A stretch of 64,000 bases of DNA from positions 30,902 through 94,901 of the forward strand of contig NZ_JBBHLB010000012.1 in NCBI RefSeq assembly GCF_037572415.1, read 5' to 3'. Source of the DNA: Flavonifractor porci. Its GTDB lineage: Bacteria; Bacillota; Clostridia; Oscillospirales; Oscillospiraceae. A model generated the notes under the pieces. The model worked only from the letters and a program-made list of their open reading frames with translations. It searched no databases and was not told where the DNA came from. This document shows positions 40,638 through 47,529 of this stretch, piece after piece (within the stretch, counting starts at the first letter, position 1; each line of letters starts with the position of its first letter). The translations under genes and the position numbers were made by a program.

Positions 40638-42532
40638 TCCTGCCGGTCTATGCCCAAGTGGATCTGACAAATGGGCGGTGGCGGAAGTGTACCATCTCCG
40701 CCAAACTGTTTGAGCAATATCTGGGAGGCAAGGCCCTGGGGGCCCGGCTGCTTACCGATCTGACCCCGGCGGGACTGGACCCCCTCAGCCGGGAGGCGGT
40801 GCTCATCGTCAACACCGGACCCATGAACGACACCGGCGCCCCCAGCTCCAGCCGGTTCAATATGACCTTTAAAAACGTCCTCACCGGCGGTATCGCCTCC
40901 TCCAACTGCGGCGGACCCTTCGGGATGCTGCTGAAAAAGGCGGGCTTTGACGGGCTTATCCTGTGCGGAAAGGCCCCGGAGCTGAGTATGGTGGTGGTGG
41001 AGGACGGCAAGATCCGCATCGAGGCCTGCCCCCAGCTCCAGGGCCTGGACACCGAACGCACCCAGGAGGAGCTGCCGGAGCGGTATGGCAAGCTGGTCAT
41101 CGGCCCCGCCGGAGAGAACGGGGTGCGCTTTGCCTGCGCCGCCAGCGGCGAGCGGGTAGCCGGGCGCTGCGGCGCCGGGGCGGTCATGGGCAGCAAGAAT
41201 CTGAAAGCAGTCATTGCCTTCGGCACACGGGAGGTTGTAAAGGACAACCCTGAGGGCTTCGAGGCCCACACCCGCAAGTGGGTCAAGCTGCTGAAAAAGC
41301 ACCCCATGACCGGGGACAGTCTGCCCCGGTACGGCTCAGCGGGCCTGGTGAGCAAGGCCAACGCCTCCGGCGTGCTGCCTACCCATAACTTCACCCGGGG
41401 CCGGTACGAGCACTACGAGGAGGTCAGCGGCGAGACTCTGGCGGACACCAGGCTCACCCGGAACAGCGGCTGCGTCAGCTGCCCCATCCGCTGTGAGCGG
41501 CGTGTGAAGGTAAAGGGCAAGGAGGTCAAGGGGCCGGAGTACGAGACATTGGGCCTCTTTGGACCCAACCTGGAGAACCGGGACCTGGACCTCATCAATG
41601 AACTCAACTACAAGTGCGACCTGCTGGGCATGGACACCATCTCCCTGGCGGGCACCATCGCCTTTGCCATGGAACTTCAGGAGAAGGGAATGGGTGATTT
41701 CGGCCTGAAGCCGGGCCAGCCCGACGACTTGCCCCGAGTAGTGGAGGATGTGGCCTATCGCCGTGGCCCCGCCGGAGAACTGGCGGTGGGCAGCAAGGTG
41801 TTGAGCGAGAAGTACGGCGGAGTCGACTTTGCCATCCACGCCAAGGGGCTGGAGCTGGCGGCCTATGAGCCCCGGAAGAGCGTAGGCATGGGTCTGGGCT
41901 ACGCCACTGCCAACCGGGGCGGCTGTCATCTGAATGGCGGTTATCTGGCCCTGTTGGAGTCGGTGGGCGTCATCAGCATGGACGCCCAGACCCCCAAGGG
42001 CAAGCCGGAACTAACGGTGTTCTTCCAGAACGGCATGGAAGCGGCCTCCGCCGCCGGGTTCTGCCTGTTCACCATGCAGGCCATGATCCCCGGCATCCTG
42101 TTCAAATTTGGACCTGCCAGCTTTGCCTGCCGGGCGGCGGGCAAGGTGATGCTGTCCGCCCGGCCCCTGCTGGGTCAAATCTGGAAGTTTATGCCCTGGA
42201 TCATGCCCATCAACTGTATGCTGGTGCCCCACAGCAAGTCCATTTCTCTGGTCACCGGCCTGCCCATGACCATCGGCAAATTCTTCACCGTGGGGGAGCG
42301 CAGCTACAATGTGGAGCGGCTGTACAATCTGCGGGAGGGTCTGACGGCGGCGGACGACGCTCTGCCCGGACGGCTCACCAAGACGCCTCAGGACCCGGAA
42401 CGGCCGGACACCGTGGTGCCTCTGGACAAGATGCTGCCGGTATATTACAAGGTCCGGGGCTGGGATTCCCGCGGCGTGCCCACCGCCAAGCGGCTGAAGC
42501 ACCTGGGCATCCCCCTGCCGGAGGGGGGATAA
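40634..42532 (+). CDS. Aldehyde ferredoxin oxidoreductase, tungsten type
   Basis: 632 residues of the AOR family. N-terminal GGKALGARLL, TGPMNDTGAPSSSRF and the SGNSPLTG-like GGIASSNCGGPFG region bind bis-pterin tungsten; a Cys group NSGCVSCPIRCERR (near residue 280) with a later Cys binds the 4Fe-4S cluster. It oxidises aldehydes to acids with ferredoxin, or reduces acids at low potential. Neighbour genes supply the ferredoxin and MoaD/MoeB-like proteins for pterin sulfur insertion. It is intact and on a sigG-splitting element. Confidence 0.92.
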   Translation: MILPVYAQVDLTNGRWRKCTISAKLFEQYLGGKALGARLLTDLTPAGLDPLSREAVLIVNTGPMNDTGAPSSSRFNMTFKNVLTGGIASSNCGGPFGMLLKKAGFDGLILCGKAPELSMVVVEDGKIRIEACPQLQGLDTERTQEELPERYGKLVIGPAGENGVRFACAASGERVAGRCGAGAVMGSKNLKAVIAFGTREVVKDNPEGFEAHTRKWVKLLKKHPMTGDSLPRYGSAGLVSKANASGVLPTHNFTRGRYEHYEEVSGETLADTRLTRNSGCVSCPIRCERRVKVKGKEVKGPEYETLGLFGPNLENRDLDLINELNYKCDLLGMDTISLAGTIAFAMELQEKGMGDFGLKPGQPDDLPRVVEDVAYRRGPAGELAVGSKVLSEKYGGVDFAIHAKGLELAAYEPRKSVGMGLGYATANRGGCHLNGGYLALLESVGVISMDAQTPKGKPELTVFFQNGMEAASAAGFCLFTMQAMIPGILFKFGPASFACRAAGKVMLSARPLLGQIWKFMPWIMPINCMLVPHSKSISLVTGLPMTIGKFFTVGERSYNVERLYNLREGLTAADDALPGRLTKTPQDPERPDTVVPLDKMLPVYYKVRGWDSRGVPTAKRLKHLGIPLPEGG

Positions 42533-42533
42533 T

Positions 42534-42782
42534 ATGGCGTTGGTGCGCTATCACGGCCGGTTGGCAGACCTTACCGGCTGCCGGGAGGAACCAATGGACG
42601 GGACCAACGTGTCCCGGCTGCTGGATCAAATCAAAAAGCGCCGCGGAGCTGAGGTCTACCGGCTGGCCAAGCGGAGCCACATCATTGTGGACAAACGCTC
42701 CGCCGGGGCGGAGAAGGGCTTCCGCACCCCCACGGGACCGGACAGCGTGGTGGAGTTTATCCCCGTGTGCGGCGGCGGTTAG
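42534..42782 (+). CDS. MoaD/ThiS-like sulfur carrier
   Basis: An 82-residue beta-grasp protein ending in Gly-Gly (PVCGGG), the site adenylated and thiocarboxylated by a MoeB/ThiF enzyme. It begins 1 bp after the aor stop with GGAGG in front. MoaD-like genes next to AOR serve the tungstopterin cofactor; a role here is inferred from position. ATG 42534. Confidence 0.85.
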   Translation: MALVRYHGRLADLTGCREEPMDGTNVSRLLDQIKKRRGAEVYRLAKRSHIIVDKRSAGAEKGFRTPTGPDSVVEFIPVCGGG

Positions 42783-42791
42783 GAGGGTGCT

Positions 42792-43508
42792 GTGGAACTG
42801 GAGCGATACCGACGGCAGCTGGCCATCCCGGAGATCGGACCGGAGGGCCAGCGGAAGCTGGCGTCCTCCTCGGTGCTGGTGGTGGGAGCCGGGGGCCTGG
42901 GGGGCCCGCTGCTCTATGCCCTGGCTGGTGCCGGAGTGGGCCGGCTGGTGGTGGTGGACGGGGATATCGTATCCCTCAGCAACCTGAACCGGCAGTTCCT
43001 CTTTGACCAGGCCGACTTGGGCCGCCCCAAGGCGGCGGCGGCCGCCCGGCGGCTGTCCACCTTTAACCCGGACCTACGGGTGGAGGGGATGGAGGCCTGG
43101 CTGGACGAGAAAAAGGGGGCAGAGCTGCTGGCGGACTGCCAGCTGGCGGTGGCGGCGGTGGATAACCTGCCTGCACGATTGGCCCTCAATGCCGCCTGCG
43201 CTCAGAAGCGCATTCCGTTGGTCAACGGCGGGGTAGAGGGTTGGTACGGCTCGGTGATGGCGGTGGAGTTTGGAAAAACTCCCTGTTTAGCCTGCTGCTA
43301 TGCCGGGACTGCGCCGGAGGAGGACGGTCAGGCCCTGGGGGCAGTTACCGGAGCGGTGGCCTCCCTGATGGCTACCGTTGCCCTCCAGATGCTGCTGGGG
43401 CACAACCCCATTCCGGGAGAGATGTTGCTCTATGACGGCAAGCGGCTGGAGCTGGATCGTGTGCCGGTGGAGCGGGGCACGGGCTGCCCCGTCTGCGGAA
43501 TATGTTAA
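42792..43508 (+). CDS. MoeB/ThiF/HesA-type adenylyltransferase
   Basis: A 238-residue E1-like enzyme that adenylates the C-terminal glycine of the sulfur carrier. VVGAGGLGGPLLYALAGAGVG is the ATP-binding fold, VDGDIVSLSNLNRQFLF is the conserved acidic and Arg segment, and zinc cysteines appear as CLACC and CPVCGIC. GTG 42792 follows AGGAGGG. It is 9 bp after the MoaD-like gene and ends the operon. Confidence 0.92.
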   Translation: MELERYRRQLAIPEIGPEGQRKLASSSVLVVGAGGLGGPLLYALAGAGVGRLVVVDGDIVSLSNLNRQFLFDQADLGRPKAAAAARRLSTFNPDLRVEGMEAWLDEKKGAELLADCQLAVAAVDNLPARLALNAACAQKRIPLVNGGVEGWYGSVMAVEFGKTPCLACCYAGTAPEEDGQALGAVTGAVASLMATVALQMLLGHNPIPGEMLLYDGKRLELDRVPVERGTGCPVCGIC

Positions 43509-43511
43509 TGG

Positions 43512-43543
43512 AAGGACCTGCTGTGAAAACGGCAGGTCCTTTT
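43512..43543 (+). terminator. Terminator of the element's operon
   Basis: AAGGACCTGC (43512-43521) pairs with GCAGGTCCTT (43532-43541), then TT. It separates the cargo from the recombination genes. Confidence 0.88.
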
Positions 43544-43590
43544 GTCTGCCTTCTGACAAAAGCGGGCACACTGAAAGCGGAGGCGATACT

Positions 43591-43716
43591 ATGGAAGTAC
43601 AACGCTATGTGAATGGCAAGCCGGTATCCGGCAAGGATTTGCCGCCCCAGCAGGTGGAAAATCCGGTGCTGGTCCGCCTGCTGCGACAGGCCAGAGCCAG
43701 AGGACGGAAACGGTAA
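43591..43716 (+). CDS. 41-aa basic protein beside the recombinase
   Basis: A small frame (MEVQRYVNGKPVSGKDLPPQ then a basic tail LLRQARARGRKR) with GGAGGCG upstream. The N-terminal half resembles short proteins of clostridial genomes that I cannot name. Position between the cargo terminator and the recombinase promoter makes it a candidate recombination directionality factor, the small protein serine integrases need for excision, but no family match supports this. Confidence 0.5.
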   Translation: MEVQRYVNGKPVSGKDLPPQQVENPVLVRLLRQARARGRKR

Positions 43717-43731
43717 TACCAGAAAAAGGAA

Positions 43732-43761
43732 TTGCGGCGGACGGGGACAATCCGGTACAAT
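43732..43761 (+). promoter_or_regulatory. Promoter of the serine recombinase gene
   Basis: TTGCGG (43732-43737), an 18-bp spacer, and TACAAT (43756-43761). The same hexamers, with a 17-bp spacer, precede the gene after sigG (45712-45740). Neither matches SigmaE, SigmaF, SigmaG or SigmaK consensus well. Confidence 0.5.
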
Positions 43762-43792
43762 GGACCCCATGACACAGCATCAGGAGAGAAAC

Positions 43793-45187
43793 ATGACGGA
43801 ACTTGTGGAAAACCAGCCCCTGCGGGCCCTCTATATCCGGGTGTCCACCGAGGCCCAGGCGGAGGAGGGCTACTCCATCCAGGCTCAGACCGAGCGGCTG
43901 GAGGCCTACTGCAAGGCTATGGGGTGGGACAACTACCGCTGTTACACCGACGGCGGCTACAGCGGCAGCAATCTGGACCGGCCGGAGATGACCAGGCTCA
44001 TCGCCGACGCCCGGGGCGGGCAGGTGGCCACGGTGGTGGTGTTCAAGCTGGACCGGCTGTCCAGGAGCCAGAAGGATACCCTCTATCTCATTGAGGACGT
44101 ATTTCTGCCCCACGGAGTGGATTTTATTTCTCTTAATGAGAGCATTGACACCTCCACCCCTTACGGGCGAGCCATGATCGGTATCCTGTCCGCCTTTGCT
44201 CAGCTGGAGCGGGAAAACATCTACCTGCGTACCCGGATGGGCATGGTGGAGCGGGTACGACAGGGCTACTGGATGGGGGGCGGCGGGGTGCCCTTCGGCT
44301 ACGACTACGACCGGAGTACCGGCATCCTGGTACCCAATGCAGACGCCCCCCGGGTACGGCAGATGTACGAGCTCTACCTGAAGGGGTGGTCCGCCCAGCG
44401 GATCGCAAACAGAATGGGGCTGAAATACGACAAGCTGGTGACCCAGATCCTCACCCGCAAGAGCAACATCGGCCTCATCTCCTACAAGGGGGAGGAGTAC
44501 CAGGGCCTTCACCAGCCCATCGTGCCCGAGGAACTGTTCTATCTGGTGCAGGACCGGATGAGGGAGCGGGCCTCTGGGCGCCGGGCCGCCGGAGGGGGCC
44601 ACCTGCTCACCGGACTGGTGTACTGTGGCGCTTGCGGCGCCCGGATGCGATACATCCGCTGGGGCAAGAACGGCTATAAGCTGCGCTGCTATGGCCGGGA
44701 CCCCTCCAAGCCCCACATGAAGAAGGGCGACAACTGCCAGGCCGAGGCGGTGTGGGCGGAGGAACTGGAGGAGCAGGTGCTTCACGACCTGTTCCGGGTG
44801 TCCGCCCGGCTGGGGCAAGAGGCCGACCCCGTCCCCGATCCCCTGACCCAGCTGGAGGGAGAGATGGACAAGCTGGAGAGCAAGCTGCGGCGGCTCTACC
44901 AGCTCTTTGCCGAGGGGGAGGACCCGGTGTTGCTGGACGAGGTGCGGGAGGTGCGCCGGCAGCTGGAGATCCTGCGGCAGGACTATGAGACCGAGCAGGC
45001 CACCTGCCGCCGGGCCGCCCGGATGGAGGACCTGCGGGAGCAGGCGGCCGGCATCAAAGACAGCTGGCCCAATCTCACCCCGGAGGAGCGGCAGGCGGTG
45101 ATCCGGGACTGCGTGGAGCGCATTGTGGTGGAGGGACCCAAAGTGGAGATCTACTACACCTTTTTGCAGCACGAAGCGGACTCATAG
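43793..45187 (+). CDS. Large serine recombinase of the sigG element
   Basis: 464 residues. The N-terminal catalytic domain (about 1-150) has the nucleophile Ser in YIRVSTEAQ and the arginine-containing KLDRLSRSQKDT segment. A recombinase domain (about 165-270, GVPFGYDYD and RIANRMGLKY), a zinc ribbon (CGACGARM ... NCQAEAVW) and a coiled coil (about 350-430) follow. These are all the parts of a skin-type (SpoIVCA) or phage serine integrase. Start 43793 follows AGGAG at 6 nt. Ending 25 bp from the right core, it is the obvious enzyme for excision and integration at sigG. Confidence 0.93.
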   Translation: MTELVENQPLRALYIRVSTEAQAEEGYSIQAQTERLEAYCKAMGWDNYRCYTDGGYSGSNLDRPEMTRLIADARGGQVATVVVFKLDRLSRSQKDTLYLIEDVFLPHGVDFISLNESIDTSTPYGRAMIGILSAFAQLERENIYLRTRMGMVERVRQGYWMGGGGVPFGYDYDRSTGILVPNADAPRVRQMYELYLKGWSAQRIANRMGLKYDKLVTQILTRKSNIGLISYKGEEYQGLHQPIVPEELFYLVQDRMRERASGRRAAGGGHLLTGLVYCGACGARMRYIRWGKNGYKLRCYGRDPSKPHMKKGDNCQAEAVWAEELEEQVLHDLFRVSARLGQEADPVPDPLTQLEGEMDKLESKLRRLYQLFAEGEDPVLLDEVREVRRQLEILRQDYETEQATCRRAARMEDLREQAAGIKDSWPNLTPEERQAVIRDCVERIVVEGPKVEIYYTFLQHEADS

Positions 45188-45192
45188 AGGAT

Positions 45193-45233
45193 TTTCCCTA
45201 ATGGCAGCATCATGCCGATGATTGTTGGGGAAA
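45193..45233. other. Right attachment site (attR) of the sigG element
   Basis: Element half from TTTCC (45193-45197) and sigG half to GGAAA (45229-45233), around the core TGCCGATGAT (45213-45222). The predicted centre CC is at 45215-45216. TTTCC is 22 nt out on the element side and 17 nt on the sigG side, mirroring attL. Confidence 0.8.
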
Positions 45234-45703
45234 TCCGCCGATATCTTCGGGACAATTCCTCCCTCCGGGTGTCCCGGTCCATGCGGGACACCGCCTACCG
45301 GGTGCTCCAGGCCAAGGAGAAGTTTATGAACGAGCACCAGCGGGAGCCCAGTATGGAGGAGATCGCCAAGATGCTGGAACTGAAGCGGGAGGACGTGGTA
45401 TTTGCTCTCGACGCCATTGTGGATCCGGTGTCCCTCTACGAGCCGGTGTACGAACACGGTGGAGATACCATCTGCGTCATGGACCAGGTGAAGGACTCCA
45501 AAAACACCGACGAGAGCTGGCTGGAACACATTGCCCTGAAGGAGGCCATGGAGCGGCTCACCGACCGGGAGAAACGGATTCTGCGGATGCGCTTTTTTGA
45601 GGGCAAGACCCAGATGGAGGTATCCGCCGAGGTGGGGATCTCCCAGGCTCAGGTCTCCAGGCTGGAAAAAAGTGCAATTAACCGCATGAAAAAGGATCTT
45701 TAA
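45212..45703 (+). CDS. sigG: SigG, forespore sigma factor: C-terminal part of a split gene
   Basis: This carries the last ~160 codons of SigmaG. After the core, VGEIRRYLRDNSSLRVSRS (regions 2.4-3), DAIVDPVSLYEPVYEHGGD, and region 4 LTDREKRILRMRFF with MEVSAEVGISQAQVSRLEK match SigmaG closely. The ATG at 45212 lies in the core itself and has no ribosome site; it is not a real start. Without the N-terminal part it lacks core-polymerase binding. The rejoined protein would be 256 aa (B. subtilis SigmaG about 260). Confidence 0.95.
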   Translation: MPMIVGEIRRYLRDNSSLRVSRSMRDTAYRVLQAKEKFMNEHQREPSMEEIAKMLELKREDVVFALDAIVDPVSLYEPVYEHGGDTICVMDQVKDSKNTDESWLEHIALKEAMERLTDREKRILRMRFFEGKTQMEVSAEVGISQAQVSRLEKSAINRMKKDL

Positions 45704-45711
45704 AGAACCGA

Positions 45712-45740
45712 TTGCGGAGAAGAAACGGTCATGATACAAT
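45712..45740 (+). promoter_or_regulatory. Promoter of the ornithine-cyclodeaminase-like gene
   Basis: TTGCGG (45712-45717), a 17-bp spacer, and TACAAT (45735-45740), 8 bp after the sigG stop. Confidence 0.6.
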
Positions 45741-45777
45741 GAAGGGGACAAAACGACGGAAAGGAGTTCTGATCCCC

Positions 45778-46860
45778 ATGAGCTTTGTGCTGCCTGAGTA
45801 TCATGCCCCTGATTTTACCAAGCCCGTGTTCCAGAACGCCCCCAGCGTAACCTTTTGCCCCGCCCCTCGGGCCGGTGTGGCGCCTGAAGGCTATCATGCC
45901 ACCAGTATTTTCCCGGAGTATTTCAAGGTCAACGGAGAATGGCTGCTGGCCGAGGAGAGCCGCATGGACTGTGTGGCCGTCCTGCGGGAGGGCAAGATCG
46001 CCGTGGTGGAGTTCCGCAACCTGAAAGAGGGCGAGCCGGTGGTGGTAGGCCGGACGGAGGATGCCTCGGAGGGTATCTACATCCACGCCGATGGCTTTGA
46101 GACGGAAAAAGGGGAGCAGGAGACCTTCTCCTTCCGTCAGGGCCGCTCCCGGGAGACCGCCTACTCCATGGATTACGACTCCATCTATGAGCTGCTCCGC
46201 CACGAGAAGGACCACGGGCGCATCCTGTGGGTCATGGGCCCGGCCTGCGCCTTTGACCATGACGCCCGGGACGCCTTCGCCGCTCTGGTGCGGGGGGGCT
46301 ATGTCCACGGCCTGCTGGCGGGCAACGCCCTGGCCACCCACGACCTGGAGGCGGGCTATCTCCGCACTGCCCTGGGTCAGGACATCTACACCCAGAAGAG
46401 TATGCCTAACGGCCACTATCACCACATTGACACCATCAACGCCGTCCGGCTGGCTGGGTCCACCGCCGCCTTTGTCCATTCCGGCAAGGTGAAAGACGGC
46501 ATCATCTACGAATGTGTCAACCACAATGTGCCCTTTGTACTGGTGGGCTCCGTCCGGGATGACGGTCCCCTGCCCGAGGTGTACGGCAACGTGTATGAGG
46601 GCCAGGACGCCATGCGGGCTCTGGTGAAAAATGCCACCACTGTCATCTGCATGGCCTCCACCCTCCATACGGTGGCCACCGGCAACATGACCCCCTCCTA
46701 CCGGGTGGTGGACGGGGTGGTGCGCCCGGTGTACTTCTACTCGGTGGACATCTCCGAGTTTGCGGTGAACAAGCTGCGGGACCGGGGCAGTCTGTCGGTA
46801 CGCACCATCGTCACCAACGTGCAGGATTTTGTGGTCAACGTCCGCAAGGGCGTGCTGTAA
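45778..46860 (+). CDS. Ornithine cyclodeaminase-type protein (LOR/SDH family, TIGR00300)
   Basis: 360 residues. The GNALATHDLEAGYLRTALGQD segment and HYHHIDTINAV stretch match the LOR/SDH-homology family, known from archaea and cyanobacteria as an ornithine cyclodeaminase or, in ArgZ/AgrE, linked to arginine dihydrolase. It likely acts on an amino acid of the arginine-ornithine-proline pathway, but the exact reaction is uncertain. Start 45778 follows AAGGAG at 11 nt. It directly follows sigG with its own promoter. Confidence 0.7.
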   Translation: MSFVLPEYHAPDFTKPVFQNAPSVTFCPAPRAGVAPEGYHATSIFPEYFKVNGEWLLAEESRMDCVAVLREGKIAVVEFRNLKEGEPVVVGRTEDASEGIYIHADGFETEKGEQETFSFRQGRSRETAYSMDYDSIYELLRHEKDHGRILWVMGPACAFDHDARDAFAALVRGGYVHGLLAGNALATHDLEAGYLRTALGQDIYTQKSMPNGHYHHIDTINAVRLAGSTAAFVHSGKVKDGIIYECVNHNVPFVLVGSVRDDGPLPEVYGNVYEGQDAMRALVKNATTVICMASTLHTVATGNMTPSYRVVDGVVRPVYFYSVDISEFAVNKLRDRGSLSVRTIVTNVQDFVVNVRKGVL

Positions 46861-46872
46861 CCCAAGTGCATA

Positions 46873-46908
46873 AGGCCCCGGGGCTTTTCAGCCCCGGGGC
46901 CTGTCTGT
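46873..46908 (+). terminator. Terminator after the ornithine-cyclodeaminase-like gene
   Basis: AGGCCCCGGGGC (46873-46884) pairs with GCCCCGGGGCCT (46891-46902), with TTTTCA loop, then GTCTGTTTG. Confidence 0.85.
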
Positions 46909-46957
46909 TTGTATGGAAATGTCAGACAGACGGGCCGTGAAGTTTCCATCTGTGCTC

Positions 46958-46986
46958 TTGTATTTCCGAAACCACCAGTATATAAT
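46958..46986 (+). promoter_or_regulatory. Promoter of the Lrp-aminotransferase operon
   Basis: TTGTAT (46958-46963), a 17-bp spacer, and TATAAT (46981-46986), about 65 bp before the Lrp start. Confidence 0.8.
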
Positions 46987-47052
46987 ATCATATAATAGGC
47001 CTTTTTACAGGCCTGTGCCAATCGCTGATAGGAAGAAGGAGGGAGCACAGCC

Positions 47053-47529
47053 ATGAAATTGCTCCAGCTTTTGGAACAAGACTGCACTCTGACCCCCGAA
47101 CAGCTTGCATCTATGGCCGATATGTCCGTGGAGGACGTGAAAGCGGCCATCAAGCGGTACGAGGATGAAAAAATTATTCTGGGCTATAAAGCCATTGTGG
47201 ACTGGGACCGCACCGACCGGGAGGCGGTCACTGCCCTCATCGAGGTCAAGGTGACCCCCCAGCGGGGCGAGGGCTTTGACCGGGTGGCCGAGCGGATCTA
47301 CCAGTACGACGAGGTGGAGAGCGTCTACCTGATGAGCGGCGCTTTTGATCTGACCGTTATCATCTCCGGCCGCACCCTGAAGGAAGTGGCCCAGTTCGTG
47401 GGGGAGCGCCTGTCCACTCTGGAGGACGTGACCGGCACCGCCACTCACTTTATCCTGCATAAATATAAGGAAAAGCACCTGATTTTTGAAAAGCAGGAGA
47501 AGCAGCCGAAGGAGTGGATTTTCTCATGA
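47053..47529 (+). CDS. Lrp/AsnC-family regulator
   Basis: 158 residues. An N-terminal HTH (LTPEQLASMADMSVEDVKAAI, about 15-45) is followed by the RAM ligand-binding domain (about 65-145, FDRVAERIYQYDEVESVYLMSGAFDLTV). Lrp-type proteins sense amino acids as octamers. The gene overlaps the following aminotransferase by 4 nt (ATGA), so it probably controls that operon in response to its substrate or product. Confidence 0.88.
   Translation: MKLLQLLEQDCTLTPEQLASMADMSVEDVKAAIKRYEDEKIILGYKAIVDWDRTDREAVTALIEVKVTPQRGEGFDRVAERIYQYDEVESVYLMSGAFDLTVIISGRTLKEVAQFVGERLSTLEDVTGTATHFILHKYKEKHLIFEKQEKQPKEWIFS

Larger units (their letters stand above)
38806..45222 (+). mobile_element. sigG intervening element (skin-like), 6,407 bp
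   Basis: DNA between two copies of TGCCGATGAT (38806-38815, 45213-45222) splitting sigG. It holds adh, ferredoxin, aor, moaD-like and moeB-like genes, a 41-codon ORF and a large serine recombinase that ends 25 bp from the right core. Removing one repeat and the inside joins 38526-38815 to 45223-45703, 771 nt or 256 codons plus stop, in frame, giving FSTYGVPMI-VGEIRRYLRDN as in intact SigmaG. All element genes point the same way as sigG. Base composition resembles the host. There are no phage structural or replication genes, so it is a minimal, recombinase-mobilised element like B. subtilis skin in logic but not in site. Confidence 0.93.

Noticed and set aside
38806..45222. The element as a prophage
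   Set aside because: No capsid, tail, lysis, terminase or replication genes in the 6.4 kb; only recombination and metabolic genes.
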